Made by a program: the position numbers and the translations under genes. The notes below the pieces were generated by a model, which saw nothing but the letters and a program-made list of their open reading frames with translations, made no database searches and was not told where the DNA came from. Positions 7,985 to 17,254 of a stretch of DNA of 64,000 nt are shown here, one piece after another. Positions within the stretch are counted from its first letter, which is position 1. Every line of letters begins with the position of its first letter. The stretch comes from Lachnospiraceae bacterium UBA7729 (GTDB taxonomy: Bacteria; Bacillota; Clostridia; Lachnospirales; Lachnospiraceae): positions 1-64,000 of the forward strand of contig DLFD01000031.1 in the NCBI GenBank assembly GCA_002482005.1, in the 5' to 3' direction.

Positions 7985-9421
7985 ATGAAACTATTTGAAG
8001 GAAAGAAAGCAGCGCTTCACAACCTGGGATGCAAGGTCAATGCATACGAGACAGATGCCATGGCAGCGCTTCTGAAAGAGGCAGGATTCGAGATCGTGCC
8101 ATTCGGGGAGCCGGCAGATGTCTATGTCATCAATACTTGTTCGGTTACCAATATCGCGGACCGTAAGAGCAGACAGATGATCCACAGGGCAAGAAAGATG
8201 AACCCGGATGCGATCGTGGTTGCGGCGGGCTGCTACGTTCAGACGGCGATCGACAAGACAGGTCTGGATGTCGATGCGGATATTATCCTTGGAACTGGAA
8301 AAAAGAATGATCTTGTTACGGAGATCGTCCGTTATCTTGCAGCACGAGGGAGTGATGCGGGCTCTGCCAGAACAGAGGAAGGCACCCTTGTGGATGTTGC
8401 TGATCTTCGCACGGATCGTTCTCTTGACGGCCTTGTCCTGCCGAAGGTCGAAGGACACACCAGGGCTTATATCAAGGTACAGGACGGCTGTGACATGTAC
8501 TGCAGCTACTGCATCATCCCTTATGCAAGAGGTCATGTGCGTTCCAGAAGACCGGAAGATGTCGCTGCTGAACTGACTCGTCTGGCTCAGGAGGGAACAA
8601 AGGAAGTTGTCCTCACCGGAATCCATCTTTCTTCCTACGGGGTCGATTTCCCGGAATCAGAAGGGTCAGTCTGGCAGGAAAGATCGAGACTGGTCAATCT
8701 GATCGAGGAAGTTTCAAAGATAAAGGGGATCGAAAGGATCCGTCTTGGCTCCCTGGAGCCGACGATCATAACGGAAGAGACAGCAGAGAGGCTCTCAAAG
8801 ATCGGGAATCTCTGTCCTCATTTCCATCTGGCACTTCAGAGCGGCTGTGACAGTGTCCTTGAGAGGATGAACCGGCATTATACGACGGACGAATACAGAA
8901 AGTGCGTCGCAATCCTGCGCAGGTGGTTTGATGATCCTGCAATCACAACCGATGTGATCGTGGGCTTTCCGGGCGAGTCAGAAGAAGAATTTGCAGAGAC
9001 AGTTCAGTTCCTTACGGAGATCAGACTCTTTGAGACGCATATCTTCAGGTATTCCAGAAGGGCAGGGACCAGAGCTGACCGGATGGAAGGACAGCTGACA
9101 GAAGCTAAGAAGGCGGAAAGGGCAGCAGTCCTCGAAAAGCTTAATGATGAAAACAGGGCGGCCTTCATATCAGGCAAGAACGGAACGAAGGCTGAAGTGC
9201 TGGTGGAGGAGCTTGCAGGCGAGAGAGTTCCGAATGCAGCCGGCCAGAGAGAGCGCCTGACGGAATCCGCAGGGGGGGAAAGTTTCGGAGACAGTGCCGG
9301 AAAACTCTATGCAGGGTACACGAAGGACTATATCCGGACAATGGTCCGTTCCGATACAGACATACGCGGGCAGATCGTATCAGGCCGGCTTCTTGTTGAA
9401 AGTTCCGTTCTGTTAGTATAG
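7985..9421 (+). CDS. mtaB: tRNA t6A37 methylthiotransferase MtaB
   Basis: This radical-SAM enzyme adds a methylthio group to N6-threonylcarbamoyladenosine-37 of tRNA. The 478-residue protein has the N-terminal methylthiotransferase domain with its iron-sulfur cysteines (NLGCKVN, NTCSVTN, AAGCYVQ), the radical-SAM motif CDMYCSYC, and a C-terminal TRAM-like region. The region before the TRAM end carries a Gly/Ser/Glu-rich insert (about residues 420-450). Start ATG 7985 has GGAG upstream; an earlier start at 7916 would add 23 unlikely residues. MtaB is favoured over MiaB by the HNLGCKVNAYE start. Confidence 0.9.
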   Translation: MKLFEGKKAALHNLGCKVNAYETDAMAALLKEAGFEIVPFGEPADVYVINTCSVTNIADRKSRQMIHRARKMNPDAIVVAAGCYVQTAIDKTGLDVDADIILGTGKKNDLVTEIVRYLAARGSDAGSARTEEGTLVDVADLRTDRSLDGLVLPKVEGHTRAYIKVQDGCDMYCSYCIIPYARGHVRSRRPEDVAAELTRLAQEGTKEVVLTGIHLSSYGVDFPESEGSVWQERSRLVNLIEEVSKIKGIERIRLGSLEPTIITEETAERLSKIGNLCPHFHLALQSGCDSVLERMNRHYTTDEYRKCVAILRRWFDDPAITTDVIVGFPGESEEEFAETVQFLTEIRLFETHIFRYSRRAGTRADRMEGQLTEAKKAERAAVLEKLNDENRAAFISGKNGTKAEVLVEELAGERVPNAAGQRERLTESAGGESFGDSAGKLYAGYTKDYIRTMVRSDTDIRGQIVSGRLLVESSVLLV

Positions 9422-9476
9422 AATGTATCCAGAATAGTGTGGTTTCGCACGGACATGTGTGTAAGGACAGGGAAAT

Positions 9477-9749
9477 ATGGCAGATATTTACAGTACTCAG
9501 TTTTTTAATGTGGATAACGATCCGGAGACCAGAGTCAAGAAGGTTCTGGAACTGGTTTATAATGCCATGACTGAAAAGGGTTATAACCCGGTAAACCAGA
9601 TCGTCGGATACATCATCTCGGGGGATCCGACCTACATCACCAGCCATAAGAATGCCCGCAGCATGATCATGAAGGTGGAAAGGGACGAGATCGTGGAAGA
9701 GCTCCTGAAGGAGTATATCCGCAATCAGTCCTGGAATGCGCATTCCTGA
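9477..9749 (+). CDS. ireB: IreB family regulatory protein (UPF0297)
   Basis: This 90-residue protein matches the highly conserved UPF0297/IreB family (TQFFNVDND, YNPVNQIVGYIISGDP, TSHKNAR). In Enterococcus faecalis IreB is a substrate of the Ser/Thr kinase IreK and affects cephalosporin resistance; that role is family knowledge. Genes follow in the order ireB, ruvX, DUF1292, the conserved Firmicutes yrzL-yrrK-yrzB order. The next gene starts within about 12 bp of its stop codon, suggesting translational coupling. Confidence 0.93.
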   Translation: MADIYSTQFFNVDNDPETRVKKVLELVYNAMTEKGYNPVNQIVGYIISGDPTYITSHKNARSMIMKVERDEIVEELLKEYIRNQSWNAHS

Positions 9750-9760
9750 TGGGAGAGGTT

Positions 9761-10288
9761 ATGGAAGATACCCTTAGAGCGAAGGAGGGCGGCTGTCCGA
9801 AGAGTCTGCTTGGCCTTGATTATGGCGCAAAGACCGTGGGAGTGGCTGCTTCGGATGCACTTGGGCTTACCGCGCAGGGGCTTGAGATCATCAGGCGCAA
9901 AAGTGAGAAGAAGCTCAGGCAGACCCTTGCCAGGATCGATGAACTCGCCAAGGAGCGCGGAGCCGAGGCAATCGTGCTCGGGTTTCCGAAGACTCTGAGA
10001 GGCGGGATCTCAGAGAGGACTGCAAGGACGCTTCAGTTCCGGCAGATGGTCATGAAGAGGACATCTCTTCCCGTGATCCTCTGGGACGAGAGACTTACAA
10101 CCGTTGCCGCCGACAGGGCGATGGACGAGACAGAGACTGAGGACCACAAGGAATATGTGGATGAGATCGCTGCGATGCTGATCCTTCAGGGGTATCTTGA
10201 CTGCGTGAACTGCGGAGCTGCGGTGCCGGAGACGGACGCGGACAGGCTGCTTTCGGAATATCAGAAAGAACACCCGGATTTTCAGTAG
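9761..10288 (+). CDS. ruvX: YqgF/RuvX family RNase H-fold nuclease
   Basis: This family acts as a Holliday junction resolvase and in processing the 5' end of pre-16S rRNA. The protein has the RNase H-like opening LLGLDYGAKTVGVAASD, then VLGFPKTLRGG and the acidic WDERLTT motif, all in the right order. The start at ATG 9761 has GGGAGAGG just upstream; an ATG at 9749 overlapping the ireB stop would add four residues and lacks a ribosome-binding site. It is 175 residues, slightly longer than the 140-150 usual, owing to tails at both ends. Confidence 0.92.
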   Translation: MEDTLRAKEGGCPKSLLGLDYGAKTVGVAASDALGLTAQGLEIIRRKSEKKLRQTLARIDELAKERGAEAIVLGFPKTLRGGISERTARTLQFRQMVMKRTSLPVILWDERLTTVAADRAMDETETEDHKEYVDEIAAMLILQGYLDCVNCGAAVPETDADRLLSEYQKEHPDFQ

Positions 10289-10306
10289 GCAGCGGAGGAA
10301 TTTCAT

Positions 10307-10564
10307 ATGGAGAAGATACAGTTTATGCCGCCTGACGGAAGTGAGGCGGTTTGGTTTTATGTACTCGAGCAGACCAGGATCGGCGGACATGATTACATTC
10401 TGGTAACTGACTCGGAAGATGGGGACGGGGAAGCCTATATCATGAAGGACGTCTCGAAGGATGGAGATGCAGAGGCATCTTATGAATTCGTCGACACGGA
10501 CGAGGAACTTTCTGCAGTCTCAGGGGTTTTTTCTGAGATGATGGATGATATTGACCTGACATGA
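10307..10564 (+). CDS. DUF1292 family protein (YrzB-like)
   Basis: This small acidic 85-residue protein matches the DUF1292 family found directly after ruvX in Firmicutes. It shows the family pattern of an N-terminal beta-rich part (VWFYVLEQTRIGGHDYILV) and repeated acidic residues. No biochemical role is established. It is 18 bp after ruvX and some 50 bp before the RNase J gene, so the cluster ireB-ruvX-DUF1292-rnj is probably co-transcribed. Confidence 0.85.
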   Translation: MEKIQFMPPDGSEAVWFYVLEQTRIGGHDYILVTDSEDGDGEAYIMKDVSKDGDAEASYEFVDTDEELSAVSGVFSEMMDDIDLT

Positions 10565-10613
10565 GAACGTGATCTCATACAGAAGGTCAGGAAAAATGAC
10601 AAAGGAGGATTCA

Positions 10614-12281
10614 TTGGGTATTACAACCGGTAAACTGAAGGTAATTCCGCTGGGCGGTCTCGAAGCCATCGGCATGAATATTACCGCATTTGAGTATGAA
10701 GACAGCATTGTAGTGGTGGACTGCGGACTGGCATTTCCGGATGATGATATGTATGGGATCGATCTTTGTATCCCGGACATCACATATCTTCTGGATAACG
10801 CGGAGAAGGTGAAGGGCTTTGTGTTCACACATGGACACGAGGACCATATCGGCGCGCTCCCGTATATCCTGAAGCAGCTTAATGTCCCGATCTATGCGAC
10901 AAAGCTGACGATGGGACTGATCGAGCTGAAACTTACCGAGCATGACCTGCTGAAGACAACCAAAAGGAAAGTAGTTCATCCGGGTCAGTCTATCAATCTG
11001 GGAAAGTTCCGTGTAGAGTTCATCAAGACAAATCATTCCATTCAGGATGCGGTCGCACTTGCAATCTACAGTCCGGCCGGATGTGTCATTCACACGGGAG
11101 ATTTCAAGGTTGACTATACGCCTGTATTCGGCGATGCGATCGATCTGCAGCGTTTCGGGGAGATCGGAAAGAAGGGCGTCCTTGCGCTTATGTGCGATTC
11201 CACGAACGCAGAACGTCCGGGATATACTCCTTCAGAAAGCACGATCGGAAAAGCGTTTGACCAGATCTTCGGAGAACACAAGTCACAGAGACTGATCGTT
11301 GCCACATTTGCTTCCAATGTGGACAGGGTCCAGCAGATCATCAACACAGCATATAAATATAACCGGAAGGTTGTCATCGAAGGAAGATCGATGGTCAATG
11401 TGATCTCGGTCGCAGAGGAACTTGGGCGTATCACGATCCCGGAGAATACCCTGATCACCTTGGACGAGATGAAGAACTATCCGGATGAGAAACTTGTCCT
11501 TATCACTACCGGAAGCCAGGGCGAGTCGATGGCTGCGCTGTCCAGGATGGCTGCAGGCCTTCATAAGAAGGTACAGATCAAGGCAGGCGATCTGATCATC
11601 TTCTCATCCCATCCGATTCCAGGCAATGAGAAATCCGTGTCCAAGGTCATGAACGCTCTTTATGAGAAGGGTGCGGGTATTGTGTTCCAGGATACCCATG
11701 TATCCGGACATCCGTGCCAGGAAGAGATCAAGCTGATCTATTCGCTTGTCCGGCCGCAGTTTGCAATCCCGGTCCATGGCGAAGTAAGGCACAGGGTTGC
11801 ACAGGCAAAGGTTGCCAGGACTCTTGGCTACGATTCCAGGCATATTATCATGATGCACAGCGGAGATGTGCTTGAGCTGGCAGATAATTATGCGAAGATC
11901 ACCGGGCATGTGCAGAACGGAGCGATCCTCGTGGATGGCCTCGGTGTTGGGGATGTCGGTAATATTGTGCTGAGAGACCGCCAGAGACTTGCCGAGGATG
12001 GCATCATCATGGTTGTGATGACTCTTGGTTCCAGGAGCAGACAGGTGCTTGCGGGACCTGATATCGTATCCCGTGGTTTTGTATACGTTCGTGAATCGGA
12101 AGAGCTGATGGATGAAGCGCAGGAAGTTGTCGAGGATGCAGTTGAGAAGTGTCTCTCCGGAAAGAATTCTGACTGGGGCAGGATCAAGAATGCAGTGCGT
12201 GATGACCTTGGAGATTTCCTCTGGAAGAGAACGAAGCGTAATCCGATGATCCTTCCGATCATTCAGGAAGTGGAAGAATGA
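10614..12281 (+). CDS. rnj: Ribonuclease J
   Basis: RNase J is a beta-CASP metallo-beta-lactamase that acts as endoribonuclease and 5'-3' exoribonuclease in mRNA decay. The protein has the zinc motif FTHGHEDHIGALP, HTGDFKVD, the beta-CASP segment ATFASNVDRVQQ, and a C-terminal domain. I place the start at TTG 10614 because AAAGGAGG lies at ideal spacing; ATG 10596 would add six residues (MTKEDS) with a weaker site. Length is 555 residues, normal for J1/J2. The stop overlaps the next gene by 4 bp (ATGA). Only one RNase J gene is in the window. Confidence 0.94.
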   Translation: MGITTGKLKVIPLGGLEAIGMNITAFEYEDSIVVVDCGLAFPDDDMYGIDLCIPDITYLLDNAEKVKGFVFTHGHEDHIGALPYILKQLNVPIYATKLTMGLIELKLTEHDLLKTTKRKVVHPGQSINLGKFRVEFIKTNHSIQDAVALAIYSPAGCVIHTGDFKVDYTPVFGDAIDLQRFGEIGKKGVLALMCDSTNAERPGYTPSESTIGKAFDQIFGEHKSQRLIVATFASNVDRVQQIINTAYKYNRKVVIEGRSMVNVISVAEELGRITIPENTLITLDEMKNYPDEKLVLITTGSQGESMAALSRMAAGLHKKVQIKAGDLIIFSSHPIPGNEKSVSKVMNALYEKGAGIVFQDTHVSGHPCQEEIKLIYSLVRPQFAIPVHGEVRHRVAQAKVARTLGYDSRHIIMMHSGDVLELADNYAKITGHVQNGAILVDGLGVGDVGNIVLRDRQRLAEDGIIMVVMTLGSRSRQVLAGPDIVSRGFVYVRESEELMDEAQEVVEDAVEKCLSGKNSDWGRIKNAVRDDLGDFLWKRTKRNPMILPIIQEVEE

Positions 12282-12637
12282 TTGAGCCGGATGAGCAGGT
12301 AGAGGCGCGGACAGAGGAACTTCTGGAAGCGATCAGGAACAGCAGCGCATGCCGGGAATATATGGCTGCGCGGGAAGAACTTTCAAAATATCCGGAGAGG
12401 AAGCAGAAGGCCGACCGGTTCCGGAGGGAAAACTACATCGTACGGAATTTTGCGGCCGACGATGCCGGGAGACAGAAGGCTGACATCAGCAGGATGAGGG
12501 AACAGCTCAGGCTGGACCCCGTGATCGACCGGTATCTGAACGCTGAGCTGATCCTCTGCAGGATGCTGAAGGGATGTGCACTCGAGATCCTGAATGCGGC
12601 ACAGCTGGATCTTTACGGTATGGATGATATCCTTTGA
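12278..12637 (+). CDS. YlbF/YmcA family protein
   Basis: This 119-residue helical protein matches the YlbF/YmcA (control of competence) family, with the CREYMAAREELSKYPE region and alternating charged helices. In B. subtilis YlbF, YmcA and YaaT form an iron-sulfur complex that directs RNase Y. Here the gene overlaps the RNase J stop codon by 4 bp, so it is probably translated together with RNase J. A link to RNA decay is inferred from this coupling. Confidence 0.78.
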   Translation: MIEPDEQVEARTEELLEAIRNSSACREYMAAREELSKYPERKQKADRFRRENYIVRNFAADDAGRQKADISRMREQLRLDPVIDRYLNAELILCRMLKGCALEILNAAQLDLYGMDDIL

Positions 12638-12659
12638 TCGCAGATACGGAGGAGCTTTA

Positions 12660-13340
12660 TTGGAGCAGGAAAGGTTATCCGCTTACCTCCATTCGCTGAG
12701 CAGCGGACAGGGAGAATATCTTGACAGGATCCGGAATGAGGCGGAGAAAGACAAGGTCCCGATCATCCGGATCGAGATGGAAAGTTTTCTCTCGGTATTT
12801 CTTGAGCTGAAGAAACCTGCTGACATCCTGGAGGCAGGGACTGCCGTCGGGTACTCCTCTCTGCTTATGGCAAAGCAGACGGAGAGCATCGGCAGCAGGA
12901 TCGAGACCATCGAGAAGGATGAGGACAGGATCGCTTCGGCGGAGAAAAACATCGGTGATTCTCCCTGGGCAGACCGGATCCGGCTGATCAGAGGAGATGT
13001 ACTGGAAGTTTTCCGCATGCTCTGCGGAGAGGGCAGAAAATACGACTTTATCTTTATGGATGCGGCAAAGGGACAGTATATCCGTTATCTTCCGTGGGTT
13101 CTCAGGCTGCTGAGAAGGGGCGGGATCCTGATCTCGGACAATGTCCTGCAGGATATGACGATCCTGGATTCCCGTTTTGCACTTGAGAGAAGAGAACGCA
13201 CGATCCATAAGAGGATGAGGGATTATCTGTATGCCCTGAATCAAACTGACGGGCTTCTGACGACGATCGTACCGATCGGAGACGGAGCTGCCGTCACAGT
13301 CATGCAGCATGACGGTATTCTGACCGAGATCGATGAATGA
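12660..13340 (+). CDS. trmR: tRNA 5-hydroxyuridine O-methyltransferase (TrmR-like)
   Basis: The 226-residue protein is a class I SAM-dependent O-methyltransferase of the YrrM/caffeoyl-CoA type, with LEAGTAVGYSSLLMA as SAM motif I and FIFMDAAKGQY as the metal/SAM acidic region. In B. subtilis YrrM (TrmR) methylates 5-hydroxyuridine-34 in tRNA and its gene adjoins the U32 genes that make ho5U. The U32 gene follows here too, so the same role is inferred. The start is TTG 12660, with GGAGG 7 bp upstream. An upstream ATG at 12594 would overlap the previous gene and is rejected. Confidence 0.8.
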   Translation: MEQERLSAYLHSLSSGQGEYLDRIRNEAEKDKVPIIRIEMESFLSVFLELKKPADILEAGTAVGYSSLLMAKQTESIGSRIETIEKDEDRIASAEKNIGDSPWADRIRLIRGDVLEVFRMLCGEGRKYDFIFMDAAKGQYIRYLPWVLRLLRRGGILISDNVLQDMTILDSRFALERRERTIHKRMRDYLYALNQTDGLLTTIVPIGDGAAVTVMQHDGILTEIDE

Positions 13341-13423
13341 CGATATGATCTGATGAGAGTATTGACGGAAAGCGGTGCGGAATGGCGTGTTCCGCACCGC
13401 TTTCTGCGTGGAAAGGATGTAAG

Positions 13424-14671
13424 ATGCATAAAGAAGGAAGTATGCCGGAACTGCTCTGTCCGGCTTCAAGCCTCGAGGTCCTGAAGACTGCGGTCATCTA
13501 TGGGGCGGATGCAGTCTATATCGGCGGCGAGGCTTTTTCCCTCAGGGCAAAGGCAAAGAATTTTTCAGCCGAAGACATGAAAGAGGGAATTGGATTCGCT
13601 CATGAACATGGAGCGAAGGTCTATGTGACAGTGAACATCATTGCCCATAATGATGACCTTGAACAGCTGGATGTTTATCTCAGAGAACTGGAGCGGATGA
13701 AGCCGGATGCCCTCCTGGTTGCGGATCCGGGAGTCTTCATGCGCTGCAGAAGGATCTGTCCGGATATTCCGCTGCACGTCTCGACGCAGGCAAATAACGT
13801 GAACTGGGAGACATTTCTCTTCTGGAAGGATCTTGGCGCAGAGCGCGTCGTGTGCGGCAGAGAGCTTTCCCTGAGAGAGATCAGGGAGATCCGGGACCAT
13901 ATCCCGGATGAACTTGAGATCGAGGCCTTCGTACATGGAGCTATGTGCATCTCCTATTCGGGAAGATGTCTTCTCTCCAGTTTTCTGGCCGGAAGGGATG
14001 CCAACAGGGGAGAGTGTTCCCATCCGTGCAGGTGGAAGTATTCGGTCGTTGAGGAGACCAGGCCAGGCCAGTATATGCCTGTCTATGAAAATGAGCGAGG
14101 CACATTCATCTTCAATTCCAAGGACCTTTGTATGGTGGACCATATTCCGGATATGGCAGATGCCGGCATCGACAGCCTGAAGATCGAGGGAAGGATGAAG
14201 ACTGCTCTCTATGTGGCGACAGTTGCAAGAACCTACCGGAAGGCGCTCGATGATCTGAAAAAGGGCAGGGATGTGTATGAAAAGAATATGCCCTGGTACG
14301 AGGAAGAGATCCGTGACTGCACTTACCGCGATTTCACAACTGGCTTCTTCTACGGAAAGCCAGGAACGGATGCTCAGGTATATGGGAATAATACTTATAT
14401 CCGTAACTATGTCTACCTGGGAAGTGTGCTCGGAGAAAAATATATCGATGGAAAGCGATATGTTCAGATCCGCCAGAAAAACAAATTTGCCATCGGCGAT
14501 ATGATCGAGATCATGAAGCCGGATGGCCGGGACATCTGTGTAAAGGTGGAGGATATCCGGGACGAGGACCTGGAACATCAGGAAAGCGCGCCGCACCCCT
14601 TGCAACTTCTTTATATTTTGTTGGGGACAAATGCAGATAGGTATGATATATTGAGAAAGACAGGCGAATAG
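13424..14671 (+). CDS. trhP: U32 family protein, probable tRNA uridine hydroxylase (TrhP-like)
   Basis: U32 proteins were named peptidases, but TrhP and RlhA members hydroxylate RNA bases using prephenate-dependent chemistry. This 415-residue protein has the N-terminal barrel (ADAVYIGGEAFSLRAKAKNFS) and the iron-sulfur type signature EAFVHGAMCISYSGRC followed by GECSHPCRW. It follows the TrmR-like gene, as yrrN/yrrO follow yrrM in Bacillus, supporting a ho5U-to-mo5U pathway at tRNA position 34. Start ATG 13424 has AAGGA upstream; ATG 13442 is a possible alternative. Confidence 0.85.
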   Translation: MHKEGSMPELLCPASSLEVLKTAVIYGADAVYIGGEAFSLRAKAKNFSAEDMKEGIGFAHEHGAKVYVTVNIIAHNDDLEQLDVYLRELERMKPDALLVADPGVFMRCRRICPDIPLHVSTQANNVNWETFLFWKDLGAERVVCGRELSLREIREIRDHIPDELEIEAFVHGAMCISYSGRCLLSSFLAGRDANRGECSHPCRWKYSVVEETRPGQYMPVYENERGTFIFNSKDLCMVDHIPDMADAGIDSLKIEGRMKTALYVATVARTYRKALDDLKKGRDVYEKNMPWYEEEIRDCTYRDFTTGFFYGKPGTDAQVYGNNTYIRNYVYLGSVLGEKYIDGKRYVQIRQKNKFAIGDMIEIMKPDGRDICVKVEDIRDEDLEHQESAPHPLQLLYILLGTNADRYDILRKTGE

Positions 14672-14693
14672 TTTCAGGAGGAAAAAAGATAGC

Positions 14694-16526
14694 ATGAGCG
14701 GAATGTTGTTGTCGCTGATGGGCGGGATCGGGCTGTTCCTTTACGGTATGAGTCTTCTGAATTCCTCGCTTCAGCAGGTTGCGGGCGGGAAACTGGAACA
14801 GACTCTTGAGAGACTGACGAATAGCAGGCTGAAGGCATTCCTTCTCGGGACCGGAGTGACGGCGGCGATCCAGTCATCCGGCGCCACGACGATCATGCTG
14901 CTCGGTTTTGTCAATGCAGGGATCATGAAGGTCATTCAGGCGGTCCCGGTCATGATGGGTGCCAACATCGGTACCACTATGACTGCCCAGATCCTCCGTC
15001 TTGCAGGTGGGGATGGAAACGTATCGACATGGACCGATCTGTTAAAACCGTCAACATTCGCTCCGGTCATCGTCATGGTCGGCGCATTCGTCCTTCTTAT
15101 CTCTAAGAAGAAAAAGACAAGGGGAATCGCATCGATCTTTATCGGATTCGGTATCCTTTTTGTCGGAATGTCTATCATGGAGTCTTCACTGGCTCCGCTG
15201 AAAGATTCCACTGAGTTTGTAAGACTTCTGACCATGTTCCGCAATCCTTTTGCAGCTGTCGTCATGGGAGTCCTTATCACGACGGTCCTTCAGAGCAGTT
15301 CTGCAGCGGTCGGACTTCTGCAGGCGCTTTCCTCGACGGGCGTCATCACATTCGGCATGGCAGTCCCGATCATCATCGGCATGAACATCGGAAAGACGAT
15401 CCCGGTCATGATCGCATCCGTTGGAACCGAGAAGGATGCAAAAAGACTTGTCCTGATCGACCTGATGATGAATATTCTGACCGGAGCGATCTATTTTGTC
15501 GTTATCTATTCTTACCAGGCAGCTGCCGGCTTCCCATTCTGGAAAGATATCGTGGACCGCAACATCATCGCAAACTTCCACTCTCTGTTCAATATCTCCC
15601 TGAGTGCGTTCATGTATCCGCTCACAAAGTTCCTGGTCAGAATGGCCGAGAGGATCATCAAGGATACCAGGCAGGCAAATGACAAGTCCTCTACTCTTGA
15701 TCTTCTGGACCCGATCTTCATCTCCACACCGGCGCTCGCTCTCGATCAGTGTAAGAAGGTAGTTGATGAGATGGGAGAGGCTACGAGAGAGAATCTGGAG
15801 ATGGCTGCCCGACTTGCTACCGACTGGGATGAGAAGCTGTTTGAGAAGGTAGAGTCCAATGAGCGGTTTCTGGACAAGGCGGAGACCAAGATCGGAGATT
15901 ACCTGGTAAAGATCAATGCACAGTCGATCAGCAAGACCGAGAACAGAAGATCAAGTGAGCTTCTTCACGCGGTCGGAGACTTTGAACGAATCGGAGATAT
16001 GTGCATCAAGATAGCGAAGGTAGGCTCTTTCGACAAGGAGTCAGGGATCACTTTCACGAACGTAGGAAGAAGGGAACTGGATTCGATTGCAGCCGCGACT
16101 GCGAAGATCCTGGATATGACGGTTGATGCCTTCCAGCACCAGTCAGCGCTGGAAGCGGCAAGGGTCCAGCCTCTTGAGGAAGTGATCGACGGATTGAAGG
16201 AACTGCTGAAGAACCATCATATTGACAGACTGCAGGATGGTACCTGCGGTGTGCCGGCTGGAATCTCATTCCTCGAGATCATCAACAGTATGGAGAGGAT
16301 CTCAGATCATTGCTCCAGCATCGGGATCTATGTGATGCAGAGGATCTCCGGCAATTACTATACTGACAAGCATTCTGCGGAAGCTCACAGGACGCCTGGT
16401 TCGGAGGAAGAATACAAAGCTCTGTTTACATATTACAAGCAGCTGTATTATGATCCGGTGGACACTACCCGCAGGACAGACCGAACAGAGCTTCCGGACA
16501 TGAAAGCCGCTCAGTCAAAAGCCTGA
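14694..16526 (+). CDS. Na/Pi cotransporter family protein with PhoU-like tail
   Basis: This 610-residue membrane protein belongs to the NptA/YjbB sodium-phosphate symporter family. It has the two inverted Na/Pi repeats with the QSS motifs (AIQSSGATTIML at about residue 60 and TVLQSSSAAVGLLQ at about residue 200), about eight or nine membrane segments in residues 1-320, and a cytoplasmic helical PhoU-like domain from about 340 to 570. AGGAGG precedes ATG 14694. It may import or export phosphate; the PhoU domain suggests regulation by phosphate status. Confidence 0.9.
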   Translation: MSGMLLSLMGGIGLFLYGMSLLNSSLQQVAGGKLEQTLERLTNSRLKAFLLGTGVTAAIQSSGATTIMLLGFVNAGIMKVIQAVPVMMGANIGTTMTAQILRLAGGDGNVSTWTDLLKPSTFAPVIVMVGAFVLLISKKKKTRGIASIFIGFGILFVGMSIMESSLAPLKDSTEFVRLLTMFRNPFAAVVMGVLITTVLQSSSAAVGLLQALSSTGVITFGMAVPIIIGMNIGKTIPVMIASVGTEKDAKRLVLIDLMMNILTGAIYFVVIYSYQAAAGFPFWKDIVDRNIIANFHSLFNISLSAFMYPLTKFLVRMAERIIKDTRQANDKSSTLDLLDPIFISTPALALDQCKKVVDEMGEATRENLEMAARLATDWDEKLFEKVESNERFLDKAETKIGDYLVKINAQSISKTENRRSSELLHAVGDFERIGDMCIKIAKVGSFDKESGITFTNVGRRELDSIAAATAKILDMTVDAFQHQSALEAARVQPLEEVIDGLKELLKNHHIDRLQDGTCGVPAGISFLEIINSMERISDHCSSIGIYVMQRISGNYYTDKHSAEAHRTPGSEEEYKALFTYYKQLYYDPVDTTRRTDRTELPDMKAAQSKA

Positions 16527-16537
16527 GGAAAACAGGA

Positions 16538-17149
16538 ATGAAGATCTCGGTGACCCATCTGAAGCCATTGGAAGTGCACACAAAAAAAGAAAGAGCAGAC
16601 CGCCGGAAGGCGGCCTACTCTTTTTTGCTTGGTGAGATCAGGGCGATGTACGGCGGAGCGGATCTGCCTGAAGAGGTACAGGAAAGCAGGGAAGAGGAAA
16701 GGGGGAGCGGAGAGAGGCAGATCTTTCCTTTTGTAAAGGATCCGCTCGGGAAACCGTATCTCCCGGGTCATCCCGGGATCCTCTTTAATCTGAGCCACAG
16801 CAGGAATGGATACGCTGCGGCAGTCATTGCAGATTCATCGGAGGCATCGGCGGTAGGGATCGATATTGAGCGCCGGTTTCCGTATCATGACCTTCTGGCC
16901 CGGAAGATCTGCCATCCTGCGGAGGCGGATGCTCTCGGTGCTGCAGCTTCCGCAGAGGAAAAGGCAGGGCTTCTGAACATTATCTGGAGCAGGAAGGAAG
17001 CTATCCTCAAATGTGAAGGGACCGGGATCCGCTCCAGTCTGAGTGCGCTTGATACTATACATATTGACGAACGCCTATATGAGCTTACGGAATTTCAGAC
17101 GGATGACTATACGCTATGTGTGTGTAAAAAGAGGATAACTTCAGATTGA
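16538..17149 (+). CDS. 4'-phosphopantetheinyl transferase (Sfp type)
   Basis: This enzyme moves phosphopantetheine from CoA to a serine of carrier proteins. The 203-residue protein has the family motifs FNLSHSRNGYAAAV, GIDIERR with the magnesium-binding acids, and WSRKEAILKCEGTG. It is closer to the Sfp group than to the shorter AcpS. No polyketide or peptide synthase is present nearby, so the target is not known from context. It starts 12 bp after the phosphate transporter gene. Confidence 0.9.
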   Translation: MKISVTHLKPLEVHTKKERADRRKAAYSFLLGEIRAMYGGADLPEEVQESREEERGSGERQIFPFVKDPLGKPYLPGHPGILFNLSHSRNGYAAAVIADSSEASAVGIDIERRFPYHDLLARKICHPAEADALGAAASAEEKAGLLNIIWSRKEAILKCEGTGIRSSLSALDTIHIDERLYELTEFQTDDYTLCVCKKRITSD

Positions 17150-17174
17150 CACGCAATGCGTACGGGGCTAGAAT
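17146..17174 (+). promoter_or_regulatory. Consensus promoter upstream of comM
   Basis: TTGACA at 17146-17151 and TAGAAT at 17169-17174 are 17 bp apart. It overlaps the end of the transferase gene and lies 80 bp before the comM start at 17255. It also argues against an upstream start for comM at 17156. Confidence 0.75.
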
Positions 17175-17254
17175 CTTCTTATCGGGTCCTAAGACCTGTC
17201 TTTCATCTTTTCTTTCTTATCACGTCTTCAGATCAGTCTGTGGGAGAATCTCAC

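Noticed and set aside
17156..17254. Upstream extension of comM to ATG 17156
   Set aside because: The added 33 residues overlie a consensus promoter, match nothing in the family, and lack a ribosome site, while ATG 17255 has one.
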